Source: CAXMRP01 sp965216515
GTDB lineage: Bacteria > Pseudomonadota > Alphaproteobacteria > Rhizobiales > Afifellaceae
Assembly: GCA_965216515.1 (NCBI GenBank)
Contig: OZ244173.1
Span: 3,596,001-3,660,000 of the forward strand
Direction of reading: 5' to 3'
DNA: 64,000 bases
The number at the start of each line of letters is the position of its first letter. Within the stretch, counting starts at the first letter, position 1. A program made the position numbers and the translations under genes. Below the pieces are notes generated by a model that saw nothing but the letters and a program-made list of their open reading frames with translations, made no database searches and was not told the DNA's origin. Positions 43,288-52,287 of this stretch are shown here, piece after piece.

Positions 43288-43695
43288 TCAGGCCGCCACC
43301 GGCGTTGTCGTGCCGCCGCGCCGTCCATCCAGCGCATAGCTGCCGCCGCCGAACGCCACAAGCAGCATCAGGCCGCCGGCGATAGCCAGGTTCTTCATGA
43401 ACAAGATCATCTGCATCTGATCGCCGAAATCTGAATGGAAAACCAATGCTGCCACGACCGTGAAGCCGGCAAGCAGGATCGCCGCCAGCCGGGTGAAATA
43501 GCCTGCCGCGACCAGAAGCCCGGCGCCGATTTCGGTCAGGATGACCAGGGGAAGGAGCAGGCCCGGAACGCCATAGGCCTCCATGTAGCCCTGTGTGGCG
43601 GCGTAGGTGCCGATCTTTTGGACCCCGGCCAGGATGAAAATGACCGACAACAGAATTCGCCCCGCCAGCGCGGTCAGCGATGGATTGATATTCAT
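43288..43695 (-). CDS. DoxX family membrane protein
   Basis: 135 residues, about four TM helices. Pattern: LAGRILLSVIFILAGVQKIG near residue 10, then a second hydrophobic stretch (LLPLVILTEIGAGLLVAAGY). Members are related to DoxX of thiosulfate:quinone oxidoreductase and SURF4-like proteins. Start ATG 43695 has AGGAGA 6 nt upstream. Convergent with hisG (32 bp between ends). Role unknown. Confidence 0.87.
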   Translation of the reverse strand: MNINPSLTALAGRILLSVIFILAGVQKIGTYAATQGYMEAYGVPGLLLPLVILTEIGAGLLVAAGYFTRLAAILLAGFTVVAALVFHSDFGDQMQMILFMKNLAIAGGLMLLVAFGGGSYALDGRRGGTTTPVAA

Positions 43696-43991
43696 GGTGT
43701 TTCTCCTGATGGATTGCGTCTCGCAAGGCGCAGCATGGCGCCCGTCCGTCATCCACATAAACCTTGTTTCGGGTCGAACCAGCGGGTGAACATTGTGTTT
43801 CCGCCTATCTGCAATTGCCGCATGCGCGGCGCCGGGACACCTGTCATCGACAGTCGGCGAAAGCGCTTGCGAAAAGCACCGGGTCGGTGGTGTATGCTGT
43901 CTTCCTGTTGCGGAAAAAGCGCGGTAAGGTGCGGAAAGGCATCCGAAAATTGCCGCATCATGGAAAGGCGACGGATGCGAGGGAGCAAAGA

Positions 43992-44357
43992 ATGAGTGAC
44001 ACGGTCATCGACTTTGGGATTGTCGCGCGCAGCGGTCAGGACCCGATGGAGTTCAAATCCGGTGAGACCATCTTCGAAGCCGGAGAAGAGGGCGACATCG
44101 CTTATGTTGTGCGTTCCGGCACGGTGGAGATCAAGTTTGACGGTGTCGTTCTCGATACGGTGGAGCAAGGCAGCGTCTTCGGCGAAATGGCGCTGATCGA
44201 TCCCGCTCCGCGTTCCGCCAGCGCCATCGCGCGCGGCGATGTCGAAGTGGTGCCGATCGACAAGCGCACATTCCTGTTTTTGGTCAGCGAAGCGCCTTAT
44301 TTCGCGCTAAACGTCATGCGGCTTCTGGCCCGGCGGCTGCGCAACATGTCCGACTAG
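43992..44357 (+). CDS. Single-domain cyclic nucleotide-binding protein
   Basis: 121 residues, a lone cNMP domain. Pattern seen: SGETIFEAGEEGDIAYVVRSGTVEIK, VEQGSVFGEMALIDPAPRSASAIARGDVEV with the phosphate-binding FGEMALxxxxPRSASA at about 67-82, and a C-terminal helix. Such single-domain proteins can be stand-alone cAMP/cGMP sensors. No DNA-binding domain is present. Start ATG 43992 has GGGAG 7 nt upstream. Convergent with groEL (terminator between). Confidence 0.88.
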   Translation: MSDTVIDFGIVARSGQDPMEFKSGETIFEAGEEGDIAYVVRSGTVEIKFDGVVLDTVEQGSVFGEMALIDPAPRSASAIARGDVEVVPIDKRTFLFLVSEAPYFALNVMRLLARRLRNMSD

Positions 44358-44396
44358 GCAGGCGGCCGGCCGGCGCACCCGGCAATCGGTGGCAAC

Positions 44397-44424
44397 AAAA
44401 AAGGGCGCGGCCTTGGCCGCGCCC
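44397..44424 (-). terminator. Rho-independent terminator of groESL
   Basis: Perfect 10-bp stem GGGCGCGGCC-TT-GGCCGCGCCC (44403-44424) with six A before it (44397-44402), giving a T6 tract on the reverse strand. 25 bp past the groEL stop. Confidence 0.92.
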
Positions 44425-44448
44425 CGGATTGTGCAAGGCTGACGGACC

Positions 44449-46086
44449 TTAGAAGTCCATGCCGCCCATGCCGCCGCCGCCCGGCATCGGGGGCGGGGCG
44501 TCTTTCTTCGGCAGTTCGGCAACCATGGCCTCTGTCGTCACCAGCAATCCGGCCACCGAAGCCGCATCCTGGAGGGCGGTCCGAACCACCTTGGTCGGAT
44601 CGATGATCCCGGCGGAAACGAGGTCTTTATATTCCTCATCCTGGGCATCGAAACCAAAGGCGCCGCTCTTCTTCTCCAGCACCTTGCCGACGACGATTGA
44701 CCCTTCAACACCGGCATTCTCGGCGATCTGGCGGATCGGCGATTCCAGTGCCTTGACGACGATCTTGATGCCGGCCTGAATATCGGGATTGCCGGAGCTC
44801 AGATCGGTGGCTGCACTTCTGGCCCGCAGAAGCGCGGCGCCGCCACCTGGTACGATGCCTTCCTCGACGGCCGCGCGCGTTGCATTCAGCGCATCGTCCA
44901 CACGGTCCTTCTTCTCCTTCACCTCGACCTCGGTCGCACCACCAACACGGATCACCGCGACGCCGCCGGCAAGCTTGGCCAGCCGTTCCTGCAGCTTTTC
45001 GCGATCATAGTCGGAGGAGGTCTCCTCGATCTGCTGCTTGATCTGCGCGACGCGTCCGTCGATTTCGCCCTTGGCGCCGGCGCCGTCGACGATTGTCGTC
45101 TCTTCCTTGGTGATGTTGACCCGTTTGGCCGTGCCGAGCATTTCAAGGCCGACATTCTCAAGCTTGATGCCGAGATCTTCCGAAATCACCTCGCCGCCGG
45201 TCAGCGTCGCGATGTCCTGAAGCATTGCCTTGCGCCGATCGCCGAAGCCCGGAGCCTTGACCGCTGCGACCTTCAGGCCGCCGCGCAGCTTGTTGACCAC
45301 CAGGGTCGCCAGTGCCTCGCCTTCGACATCTTCCGCGATGATCAGCAGCGGACGGGACGCCTGAACGACCGATTCCAGAATCGGCAGCATGGCTTGCAGG
45401 TTGGAGAGCTTCTTTTCGTGGAGAAGAATGTACGGGTCTTCCAGTTCGACCGTCATCTTGTCGGGATTGGTCACGAAGTATGGCGAGAGATAGCCACGGT
45501 CGAACTGCATGCCCTCGACCACTTCCAGTTCGGTCTCAAGCGACTTGGCTTCCTCGACCGTGATGACGCCCTCGTTGCCGACCTTCTGCATGGCCTCGGC
45601 GATCATTTTGCCGACTTCGGCTTCGCCATTGGCGGAGATCGTGCCCACCTGGGCCACTTCCTCGGAGGTCTTGATCGGCTTGGAGCGGTTTTCCAGATCC
45701 GCGACGACCGCGCTCACGGCCATGTCGATACCGCGCTTCAGATCCATCGGGTTCATGCCGGCAGCGACCGCCTTGGCACCTTCCTTGACGATCGACTGGG
45801 CCAGAACCGTCGCTGTCGTGGTGCCGTCACCGGCGACATCGTTGGTCTTGGACGCCACTTCGCGCACCATCTGCGCGCCCATGTTTTCGAACTTGTCCTC
45901 AAGCTCGATTTCCTTGGCGACCGTCACACCGTCTTTGGTGATGCGTGGTGCGCCGAACGATTTGTCGAGAACGACATTGCGGCCTTTCGGGCCAAGCGTG
46001 ACCCGCACTGCGTGGGCGAGGATATCCACGCCTTTGAGCATTTTCTCGCGCGCGTCGGCGGAAAATACGACGTCTTTGGCAGCCAT
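44449..46086 (-). CDS. groEL: Chaperonin GroEL
   Basis: 545 residues, standard. 60-kDa ring chaperonin. Seen: MAAKDVVFSADAREKMLKGV, GPKGRNVVLDKSFGAPRITKDGVTVAKEIELEDKFENMGAQ, DGTTTATVLAQSI near 86-98, and the C-terminal Gly-Met tail PGGGGMGGMDF. Start ATG 46086, 55 bp downstream of groES in one operon. A CIRCE site lies before groES. Confidence 0.98.
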   Translation of the reverse strand: MAAKDVVFSADAREKMLKGVDILAHAVRVTLGPKGRNVVLDKSFGAPRITKDGVTVAKEIELEDKFENMGAQMVREVASKTNDVAGDGTTTATVLAQSIVKEGAKAVAAGMNPMDLKRGIDMAVSAVVADLENRSKPIKTSEEVAQVGTISANGEAEVGKMIAEAMQKVGNEGVITVEEAKSLETELEVVEGMQFDRGYLSPYFVTNPDKMTVELEDPYILLHEKKLSNLQAMLPILESVVQASRPLLIIAEDVEGEALATLVVNKLRGGLKVAAVKAPGFGDRRKAMLQDIATLTGGEVISEDLGIKLENVGLEMLGTAKRVNITKEETTIVDGAGAKGEIDGRVAQIKQQIEETSSDYDREKLQERLAKLAGGVAVIRVGGATEVEVKEKKDRVDDALNATRAAVEEGIVPGGGAALLRARSAATDLSSGNPDIQAGIKIVVKALESPIRQIAENAGVEGSIVVGKVLEKKSGAFGFDAQDEEYKDLVSAGIIDPTKVVRTALQDAASVAGLLVTTEAMVAELPKKDAPPPMPGGGGMGGMDF

Positions 46087-46141
46087 TTTACTGCTCCTGA
46101 ATTGTTGAAATGATTACGTTTCTGAGTGAATCGGACGGTCG

Positions 46142-46462
46142 TCAGGCGGCCTTTTTCTTGCTGCCTTTGCCGGACAGTTCGATCACACCCATGATGTCGG
46201 ATTCCTTCATGATCAGAAGGTCTTCGCCATCGATCTTGACTTCGGTGCCTGACCATTTGCCAAACAGGATCCGGTCGCCAGCCTTGACATCCAGCGGGAT
46301 CAGTTCGTTGTCATCGCCACGGGCGCCGGGGCCGACGGCGACCACTTCGCCTTCCTGCGGCTTTTCCTTGGCGGTGTCGGGGATGATGATGCCACCGGCG
46401 GTCCGCTCATCGGAATCGATGCGACGGATGACCACTCGGTCGTGAAGAGGACGGAATTTCAT
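46142..46462 (-). CDS. groES: Co-chaperonin GroES
   Basis: 106 residues. MKFRPLHDRVVIRRIDSDERTAGGIIIPDTAKEKPQEGEVVAVGPGAR is the canonical N-terminus with the mobile loop and roof. C-terminal extension GKGSKKKAA is a few residues longer than usual. Heptameric cap for GroEL. Start ATG 46462; the CIRCE lies 62 bp upstream. Confidence 0.98.
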   Translation of the reverse strand: MKFRPLHDRVVIRRIDSDERTAGGIIIPDTAKEKPQEGEVVAVGPGARGDDNELIPLDVKAGDRILFGKWSGTEVKIDGEDLLIMKESDIMGVIELSGKGSKKKAA

Positions 46463-46523
46463 GGGTTCCTCTCGTTCCTTTTCTCGGGCGTATCGTTACG
46501 CCATACAGGTTGGATGGAATTGA

Positions 46524-46550
46524 TTAGCACTCGCTTTGAGTGAGTGCTAG
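46524..46550 (-). promoter_or_regulatory. CIRCE element upstream of groESL
   Basis: TTAGCACTC-N9-GAGTGCTAG: the HrcA operator consensus TTAGCACTC-N9-GAGTGCTAA with one mismatch at the last base. HrcA repression of groESL in the absence of heat stress is expected. hrcA itself is not in the window. Confidence 0.93.
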
Positions 46551-46672
46551 CAATGCGCCGGTGAGATAGTCACGACCGTTCCCCATGTCAACTCCCGGCC
46601 GTCGGTTTTTGGGCCGAAATTCGCCCTTTGTCGGGCTGGCCGAACTTCGCGAAGCTTGTGCCGGCCGGTGGA

Positions 46673-49000
46673 TCAGCCTTTCGGTGGTTCGCCGGCCGGC
46701 GACAGCAGCGTGTCGGTGAGCGCCACAATTTGTTCGCGCGAAAACGGTTTTTCGATGTGAGGCAGACCGCTGTCGCGGAGAAAGCCGCCGGCCGCCGGCC
46801 CCAGCGTGTCCCCGGTAACGAAACCGAACGGCGGGGCTTTGCCTGCTTCCATGGCCCGGGCATAAAGCGCCGGGCCGTCGATATCGGGCATGCGGATATC
46901 GCTGATGACTGCATCGAACCGTTCACGCTGCAGATGCGTCAAAGCCACCTTGCCGCCGGTGGCGATCTGACAGGAATGACCGTCCGCCGCCAGATAGTCG
47001 GCGATGGTCGTGGCGATGTCGATCTCGTCGTCGACGATGAGAATCCGCGCCGACCGGCTGCGCGTGACCGCTTCGGCGATGGCGACGAATGCCTTGTTTT
47101 TCTCCGGCACGTGATCGGGGATCGGCAGTCGGATCTCGAATGTCGCACCGCCGCCTGGCGTGTCAAGAACCGAAAGCTGCCCGCCATGAGCTGCGACGAT
47201 ATTGTGGCTGATCGCCAACCCGATCCCGGTTCCGGCGCCCTCAGCCTTGGTTGTGAAAAAGGGCTCGAATATCTTGCGTTTGATTTCATCGGCGACACCG
47301 GGACCGTTGTCGGCGATCGTCACGATCGCCATGTCGCCCCGTGCCGATCGCCGCGAGCGCACCGACAACAGCCGCGGCTTCGGCTGATCGGCGAGCGCCT
47401 GCTGGGTGTTGATCAGCAAATTGACGATCACCTGGCCAAGCTGGAACGAATCGCCGAACAGCTCCGGCATGTCGGCGTCAAGTGTCACGAGCGGCGCGAT
47501 CCCGGTTGTATCAAGGGCGTAATCCACCAGTTCCAGGGCGTCACGGATGACGGAATTGACCTGAAACGGAGCTTGCTCCGTCGGCTTCTGGCGCGCCACC
47601 GACAGGAATGTGCGCACAATCCGCGCGCACCTGTTGGCAGCCTTGCGGATGCGCGACAGCCGTTGATTGATCCGCTCGTCGACATCCATTTCCGAAAGCA
47701 GTTCCGCCTGTCCGACCACAACCGCCAGCGGATTGTTGAGTTCATGGCTGACACTGGCCAGGATCGAGCCAAGTGCACTCATTTTGTCGTTTTGGGCAAG
47801 CGCGATCCTCTGGCGTTCGATTTCCGCCTGCGCCTCTTTTTCCGCGGTGATGTCGCGCCCCACCGCCTGATATCCGATTGTACCGCCCTGATCGTCAAAG
47901 AGCGCCCGGTTGGTCCAGTGATGCCAGTGGACGGAACCGTCGGCATGAACGGCCTGCACCGTACCGGACACCGCCGGATCGCCCGGCGAAAGCGAATGCA
48001 ATTCGGCCAGCAGCGGATCGCGCTGCGTAGCATCGACGATCTTGTCTAGATACGGGCGCCCGACAACCGATGCCGCTTTGCCGCCGAACACCTGCCAATA
48101 GGCACGGTTGGCGAAGGTGAGACGAAAGTCGGTATCGAGACGGCAGATCATCTCGGTCTGGTCTTCCACGACCACCCGATAGCGGGCTTCCGATTCTTTC
48201 AGCGCATCGGTTGCCGCCACCTGTTCGCTGACGTCGATATAGGTGGAGATTACCGAATTGTCCGGAAGGCGCCGCCGTCGCAGTTGGATCAACCGCCCGT
48301 CAGGCCGTTCTTCCACGCGCACCGTCTCGCCGTCGGGTCCCAGATCTCCGAATTGCCGCACCCGCTCCGCGATCACGTCTTTTTCCGTGTGGTCCTGCGA
48401 CAGTTCGAATTCGCCGATCAGTTCACCGCGCGACAACCGGTCACGAACAAAGGCGGAAAACGGCGTGCCCGGCGCCCCCAGATCGGCGGGGAAGCCGAAC
48501 ATGTCCAGGAATCCCCGGTTGGCGAGAACCAGGTTCATGTCGCCGTCGACGATGTTAACACCCTCGGCAATCTGGTTGAGAACCGCCTCAAGCTGGCGTC
48601 GCAGCCCGGTGTCGGCGCCGGTTTCGCCACGGTTTTCGGCGACATCTGTCAGGATGACGGCGGTCGCGCCGGCCACCGGAGCAATCCGGTAGCGCAGGAT
48701 CGTGCCGTTCGCCAGCTCCAACGCGCCCGTGTCCGGATTGCCGGCCCGCACACGAGCGCCAAAACGCGCCGCGCCGCTGTCGCCACGCTCCGAACCGCCA
48801 TCCCGCAGGTGGGCGACGAGTTCGGCAAGGCCGCCGCCCGATCCCGTTGTCGCGGGCAGTTCAAGTATCGTTTGAGCCGGCAGATTGGCGCGAAATGCCG
48901 ATCGGTCCTTATTGAAGACAAGTACGCCCTGACCGAGAAGATCGAGCACCGCGTCCATATCGCAGGGGATCGCGCCGTCATCCGGCGCCCGACCGCGCAC
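46673..49000 (-). CDS. PAS hybrid sensor histidine kinase with a receiver domain
   Basis: 775 residues from GTG 49000, 3 nt after the response-regulator stop. Order: PAS-like region (about 1-130); PAS-7-type (RRQLEAVLNQIAEGVNIVDGDMNLVLANRGFLDMFGFP) near 140; a PAS with KESEARYRVVVEDQTEMICR near 260; coiled coil; HisKA with ASVSHELNNPLAVVVGQAELL (His near 418); HATPase_c with ADNGPGV and GTGIGLAISHNIV; then a receiver domain (RILIVDDEIDIATTIADYLA) with Asp in VISDIRMPDIDG near 703 and Lys in IEKPFS. It is soluble: no TM helix seen. Forms a two-gene operon with the OmpR-type regulator, a likely partner. Confidence 0.92.
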   Translation of the reverse strand: MRGRAPDDGAIPCDMDAVLDLLGQGVLVFNKDRSAFRANLPAQTILELPATTGSGGGLAELVAHLRDGGSERGDSGAARFGARVRAGNPDTGALELANGTILRYRIAPVAGATAVILTDVAENRGETGADTGLRRQLEAVLNQIAEGVNIVDGDMNLVLANRGFLDMFGFPADLGAPGTPFSAFVRDRLSRGELIGEFELSQDHTEKDVIAERVRQFGDLGPDGETVRVEERPDGRLIQLRRRRLPDNSVISTYIDVSEQVAATDALKESEARYRVVVEDQTEMICRLDTDFRLTFANRAYWQVFGGKAASVVGRPYLDKIVDATQRDPLLAELHSLSPGDPAVSGTVQAVHADGSVHWHHWTNRALFDDQGGTIGYQAVGRDITAEKEAQAEIERQRIALAQNDKMSALGSILASVSHELNNPLAVVVGQAELLSEMDVDERINQRLSRIRKAANRCARIVRTFLSVARQKPTEQAPFQVNSVIRDALELVDYALDTTGIAPLVTLDADMPELFGDSFQLGQVIVNLLINTQQALADQPKPRLLSVRSRRSARGDMAIVTIADNGPGVADEIKRKIFEPFFTTKAEGAGTGIGLAISHNIVAAHGGQLSVLDTPGGGATFEIRLPIPDHVPEKNKAFVAIAEAVTRSRSARILIVDDEIDIATTIADYLAADGHSCQIATGGKVALTHLQRERFDAVISDIRMPDIDGPALYARAMEAGKAPPFGFVTGDTLGPAAGGFLRDSGLPHIEKPFSREQIVALTDTLLSPAGEPPKG

Positions 49001-49003
49001 CGC

Positions 49004-49735
49004 TCAGTCTCCCTCCGGCTTGAAGATATAGCCCACGCCGCGCACCGTGCGGATAAAGCGCGGCCGTGCCGGATCGTCCTCGATCTTGCGGCGGATTCGG
49101 GTGATCCGCACATCGATGGACCGATCGAACGGCTCCCAGTCGCGGTCGTGGGCCTGCTCCAGCAGCTGGTCGCGCGTCAGCACCTGGTTGGGTCGCTCCG
49201 CAAAGGTGCGCAGCAGATCGAATTCCATCGCCGTCAGCGGCAGGACTTCACCGTCGCGGCCCCGCAGTACCCGGCTTGCCACATCGATTTCAAATGTCCC
49301 GAACCGGATCGTCTCCGGTCGGTTGCGATCGTCCGCCGCCGCCGGTTTTTGTGCTTCGCCGGCCGCCGACAGGCGGCGAAGAACGCTTTTCACCCGGGCC
49401 AGAAGTTCGCGGAGCTCGAACGGCTTGGCAACATAGTCGTCAGCACCCATTTCCAGGCCGACAATTCGATCCACGGGATCGCTTTCCCCGGTCAGCATGA
49501 TGATTCCGGTTTTGGCATCCTGCCTCAGGAACCGGCACAGGCTGAGCCCGTCCTCGCCGGGAAGACGCAAATCAAGAAGAACGATGTCGAAGCGGCCCTT
49601 TTTTAGGGCGGCACGCAGCGCATCGCCGTTTTCCGCTTCGGATACCTCAAATTCCTGCATCTCGAAGTAATCCCGCAGGGTTTCGCGGATATCGGTATCG
49701 TCATCGACGATCATCAGGCGCGGTTTGTCGGACAT
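49004..49735 (-). CDS. OmpR-family response regulator
   Basis: 243 residues. Receiver domain with acidic pair DDD near 11-13, phospho-accepting Asp55 in VLLDLRLPGEDG, Thr in IIMLTGESD and Lys in YVAKPFELRELLARVKSVLRR; then OmpR/PhoB-type winged helix (TAMEFDLLRTFAERPNQVLTRDQLLEQAHDRDWEPFDRSIDVRITRIRRKIEDDPARPRFIRTVRGVGYIF). Start ATG 49735. Cotranscribed with the hybrid kinase. Confidence 0.95.
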   Translation of the reverse strand: MSDKPRLMIVDDDTDIRETLRDYFEMQEFEVSEAENGDALRAALKKGRFDIVLLDLRLPGEDGLSLCRFLRQDAKTGIIMLTGESDPVDRIVGLEMGADDYVAKPFELRELLARVKSVLRRLSAAGEAQKPAAADDRNRPETIRFGTFEIDVASRVLRGRDGEVLPLTAMEFDLLRTFAERPNQVLTRDQLLEQAHDRDWEPFDRSIDVRITRIRRKIEDDPARPRFIRTVRGVGYIFKPEGD

Positions 49736-49829
49736 GGATGTACACGCTTCCTGGCAAAGACGGGATTCTTATAGACGATCAACCTGTCGGCAGACTACCG
49801 GCATTGCGCCGACTGTTTGACTGTCGCCA

Positions 49830-50480
49830 TCAATCCCACGGACGAAACGGTGTCTCCGCCGCAAGCGACGTTATGGCGTCTTCCAGCGCCGCCATCGTTT
49901 GATCGCGGCTTGCGTGCCGCCCGAGAGGTTTGCCAACGACGACATCGCAGAAGAAGGGCACCGGCACGAAGGCGCCCCTGGGAAGCACCTTTCCCAGCCC
50001 GTGCAGAAAAACCGGTATGATCGGCACCTGGGGCATTCGTTCGGCAAGCCACGAAATGCCCTTCTTCAATGCGCTGCGCTGCTCCGGTTCGCCGCGTGTT
50101 CCTTCCGGATAGATGATCAGGATCATGTTCTTCGACAACGCATCGGCAAGCGGATCGAGCGGATCGCCTTGGCGCTTGGCCCGGTCGCGTTCGATGGGGA
50201 GGATGCCGATCAGGTTACGGGCGATCCAGCCGGTGAGATTGTCTTTCAGGAAATGGTCGGCGGCAGCAACGGCGCGAACGTTCGGCAGAACCGCGATCGG
50301 AAACAGCGCCATCAGGGCCAACGTGTCGAAATGGCTGTTGTGATTGGCGCAGATAACGGCCGGACCATCACTTGGCAGTCGTCCCCGGTGGCGGACGTTC
50401 ATGCCAACCGCGACCAACATTAGCGGCCGCACAATCGCCAGGAAAAACACTTGCCGCAAAAGGGGATAACCTGAGGACAT
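49830..50480 (-). CDS. 1-acyl-glycerol-3-phosphate acyltransferase-like (PlsC family)
   Basis: 216 residues. Acyltransferase catalytic HxxxxD in NHNSHFD (His47, Asp52), then LPIERDR and YPEGTRGEPEQRSALKKG near 130, the substrate-binding EGTR motif. One hydrophobic N-terminal stretch suggests peripheral or single-pass membrane binding. Start ATG 50480. It lies 20 nt downstream of the CdsA-like gene, the last gene of a three-gene lipid operon. The acyl acceptor is not known. Confidence 0.9.
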   Translation of the reverse strand: MSSGYPLLRQVFFLAIVRPLMLVAVGMNVRHRGRLPSDGPAVICANHNSHFDTLALMALFPIAVLPNVRAVAAADHFLKDNLTGWIARNLIGILPIERDRAKRQGDPLDPLADALSKNMILIIYPEGTRGEPEQRSALKKGISWLAERMPQVPIIPVFLHGLGKVLPRGAFVPVPFFCDVVVGKPLGRHASRDQTMAALEDAITSLAAETPFRPWD

Positions 50481-50500
50481 GAATCGGATTGGAACCCTCT

Positions 50501-51457
50501 TCAGAAATAGAAATACCGGCTCACATGGAAGAAGAGCGGGGCGGTGAACACCAGGCTGTCGATCCGGTCCAGGATGCCGCCATGGCCAGGCAACACCGAC
50601 CCGGTATCCTTGATCCCCAGATCCCGTTTGACTGCCGACAGCGTCAGGTCGCCGAAAAAGCCGACGAGCGCCAGCCCCGCACCGAGCGCCGCGGCGAAGG
50701 GCAGCGAATAGGGTGTGAGCCAGGGCGCCAGGAGCATCGAGGCGACGGCCGTTGCCACAAGCCCGCCGATGAATCCCTCGCGGGTCTTGTTGGGACTGAC
50801 GGTCGGCGAAATCCGGGTTTCACCGAAAAGCTTGCCCGCCACATATTGCGCCACATCGTTGAACCCGGTGAGGATCAGCAGCACCAGGAAAAGCGCCGCG
50901 CCGAAAGGCCGGTCGAAGCCGGCATTGCCAACAGATGCTTCGTCGATGGTCAGGAGCGCGGCCGCATGGCCGACGGCAAAGACGCAAGCCATCAAGCCCC
51001 AGTGGATCGTCGCCGTTGCCCGCAGAAATCCCGCTGTCTCGCCGCGGATCACCATTGCCGCCGGCACCGCCATCAGCATGTAAACGGGAACGAACACGAT
51101 AAAAATGCCATATTGGCCGTAAGCAATCAGCACATACTGGATGGGGATGGCGAGATAGGCGACCAGAAGCACCAGGCGATCGGCGCGCCGGGTCGGGATC
51201 AGCGAGAAATATTCCTTCAGCGCCAGAAAACTCAGAAATGCCAGAAGGACTATGCTCGCGGTGCGCCCGATCGCAAGGGCGACCGCGACGAAGGCAAACA
51301 GCATCCACCACGTGGAGATGCGGGCGAGCAGTTCGCCCGCCTGGCTTCTGCCGGTCGCCCGCAGATATACGATCAATGCTGTCGCCGCCGACAGCACGCC
51401 GGCCAGGGCGAGAAGCGTGACACCCACCGGCGTCAAGGGAGCCCCCAACAGGCTCAC
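50501..51457 (-). CDS. Phosphatidate cytidylyltransferase-like (CdsA family)
   Basis: 318 residues, about eight TM helices. C-terminal CdsA signature SAVKRDLGIKDTGSVLPGHGGILDRIDSLVF is an exact match to the family pattern (Ser-x-x-Lys-Arg-x4-Lys-Asp-x-G-x-x-x-P-G-H-G-G-x-x-Asp-Arg-x-Asp). It makes CDP-diacylglycerol from CTP and phosphatidic acid or an analogue. Start GTG 51457, overlapping the CDP-alcohol transferase stop by 4 nt (GTGA), so translation is coupled. The longer open frame to 51508 is inside the upstream gene. Alphaproteobacteria usually also have a cdsA next to uppS/dxr, so this one may be an accessory copy. Confidence 0.9.
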   Translation of the reverse strand: MSLLGAPLTPVGVTLLALAGVLSAATALIVYLRATGRSQAGELLARISTWWMLFAFVAVALAIGRTASIVLLAFLSFLALKEYFSLIPTRRADRLVLLVAYLAIPIQYVLIAYGQYGIFIVFVPVYMLMAVPAAMVIRGETAGFLRATATIHWGLMACVFAVGHAAALLTIDEASVGNAGFDRPFGAALFLVLLILTGFNDVAQYVAGKLFGETRISPTVSPNKTREGFIGGLVATAVASMLLAPWLTPYSLPFAAALGAGLALVGFFGDLTLSAVKRDLGIKDTGSVLPGHGGILDRIDSLVFTAPLFFHVSRYFYF

Positions 51458-52080
51458 GGCGTCGCCTCGGCCGCAAGCGCGGCGCGGATTCGGTTGACGA
51501 CGGTCCACAATCCCAGCGCCGCGGCGGCCATGAAGACGAGATCTGGCAACAACCCGCCGGCAAGTGGAAGCCCGAGCGCGACCCAGACGGCGACTGCACC
51601 GGCCACCAGCGCCCGGTCCGATTTGCCCATCGGCCCGTCATAACGGCGTGCCGCCCCGATTAATGGCGCAAGAACGCCGGCAAATTCGGCGATCAGGCCG
51701 GCGACGGCAAAGGCAATCACCGCTTGCGATGCGATCCCGTAGGGCGCAAGCGCGACCGCAAGCCCCAGATAGAGCGCGGTATCGCTTGCGACATCGGCGA
51801 TTTCGTTGAAAAGGGCGCCGAAACGGGTCGCAAGCCCGTGCTCGCGGGCCAGCATGCCGTCCACCGCATTGAGTGCCATGCGGGCAAACAGGACCGCCGC
51901 CAACACGATCAATATCCAGCCTTGCCCGGGCAGGGCGGCCAGCAAACCGCCACTGGCCAGCGAAAGCACCAGCGCCAGGCCGGTAACCTGATTGGGCGTG
52001 ACGCCGCGATCGGCCAATGCGCGGACCAGCGGCCGCAGAAGCGCTTGAAACCGGGGTTTGATATCGTACAGCGTCGCCAC
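51454..52080 (-). CDS. CDP-alcohol phosphatidyltransferase-like protein with altered Asp motif
   Basis: About 208 residues from GTG 52080 (VATLYDIKPRFQALLRPLVRAL), six TM segments. The family motif Dx2DGx2ARx8Gx3Dx3D is readable as NAVDGMLAREHGLATRFGALFNEIAD: the first and third Asp are Asn. The other two, Gly and Arg are kept. Family enzymes join CDP-diacylglycerol with an alcohol such as glycerol phosphate or inositol, using metal ions held by these Asp. Upstream it is open to 52530 but the sequence there is antisense to DUF427. Operon with CdsA-like and PlsC-like genes, resembling E. coli ynbAB in content. Start uncertain. Confidence 0.75.
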   Translation of the reverse strand: MATLYDIKPRFQALLRPLVRALADRGVTPNQVTGLALVLSLASGGLLAALPGQGWILIVLAAVLFARMALNAVDGMLAREHGLATRFGALFNEIADVASDTALYLGLAVALAPYGIASQAVIAFAVAGLIAEFAGVLAPLIGAARRYDGPMGKSDRALVAGAVAVWVALGLPLAGGLLPDLVFMAAAALGLWTVVNRIRAALAAEATP

Positions 52081-52287
52081 GACTTGACCGTTGATGATTC
52101 GAGGACAAGTAATAGTTCGACGCGGCCGGCTTTCAAACAAGCCCGGGGATTGTGGTTGCACAGGCAATCGGGCGGGCACATATTGGGCAGGAATTGCCGG
52201 TCGGGCCTTGGGCGCGGATTGTTGGATCGCCGCCATGCGCCGGAATTGCCGACAGATTTCGAAGGACAAAGCGGGAAGAGACCCAGG

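Noticed and set aside
43696..43991. N-terminal extension of the cyclic-nucleotide-binding protein from 43764
   Set aside because: Good ribosome site at ATG 43992, and the upstream stretch has no cNMP-domain homology or sensible composition.
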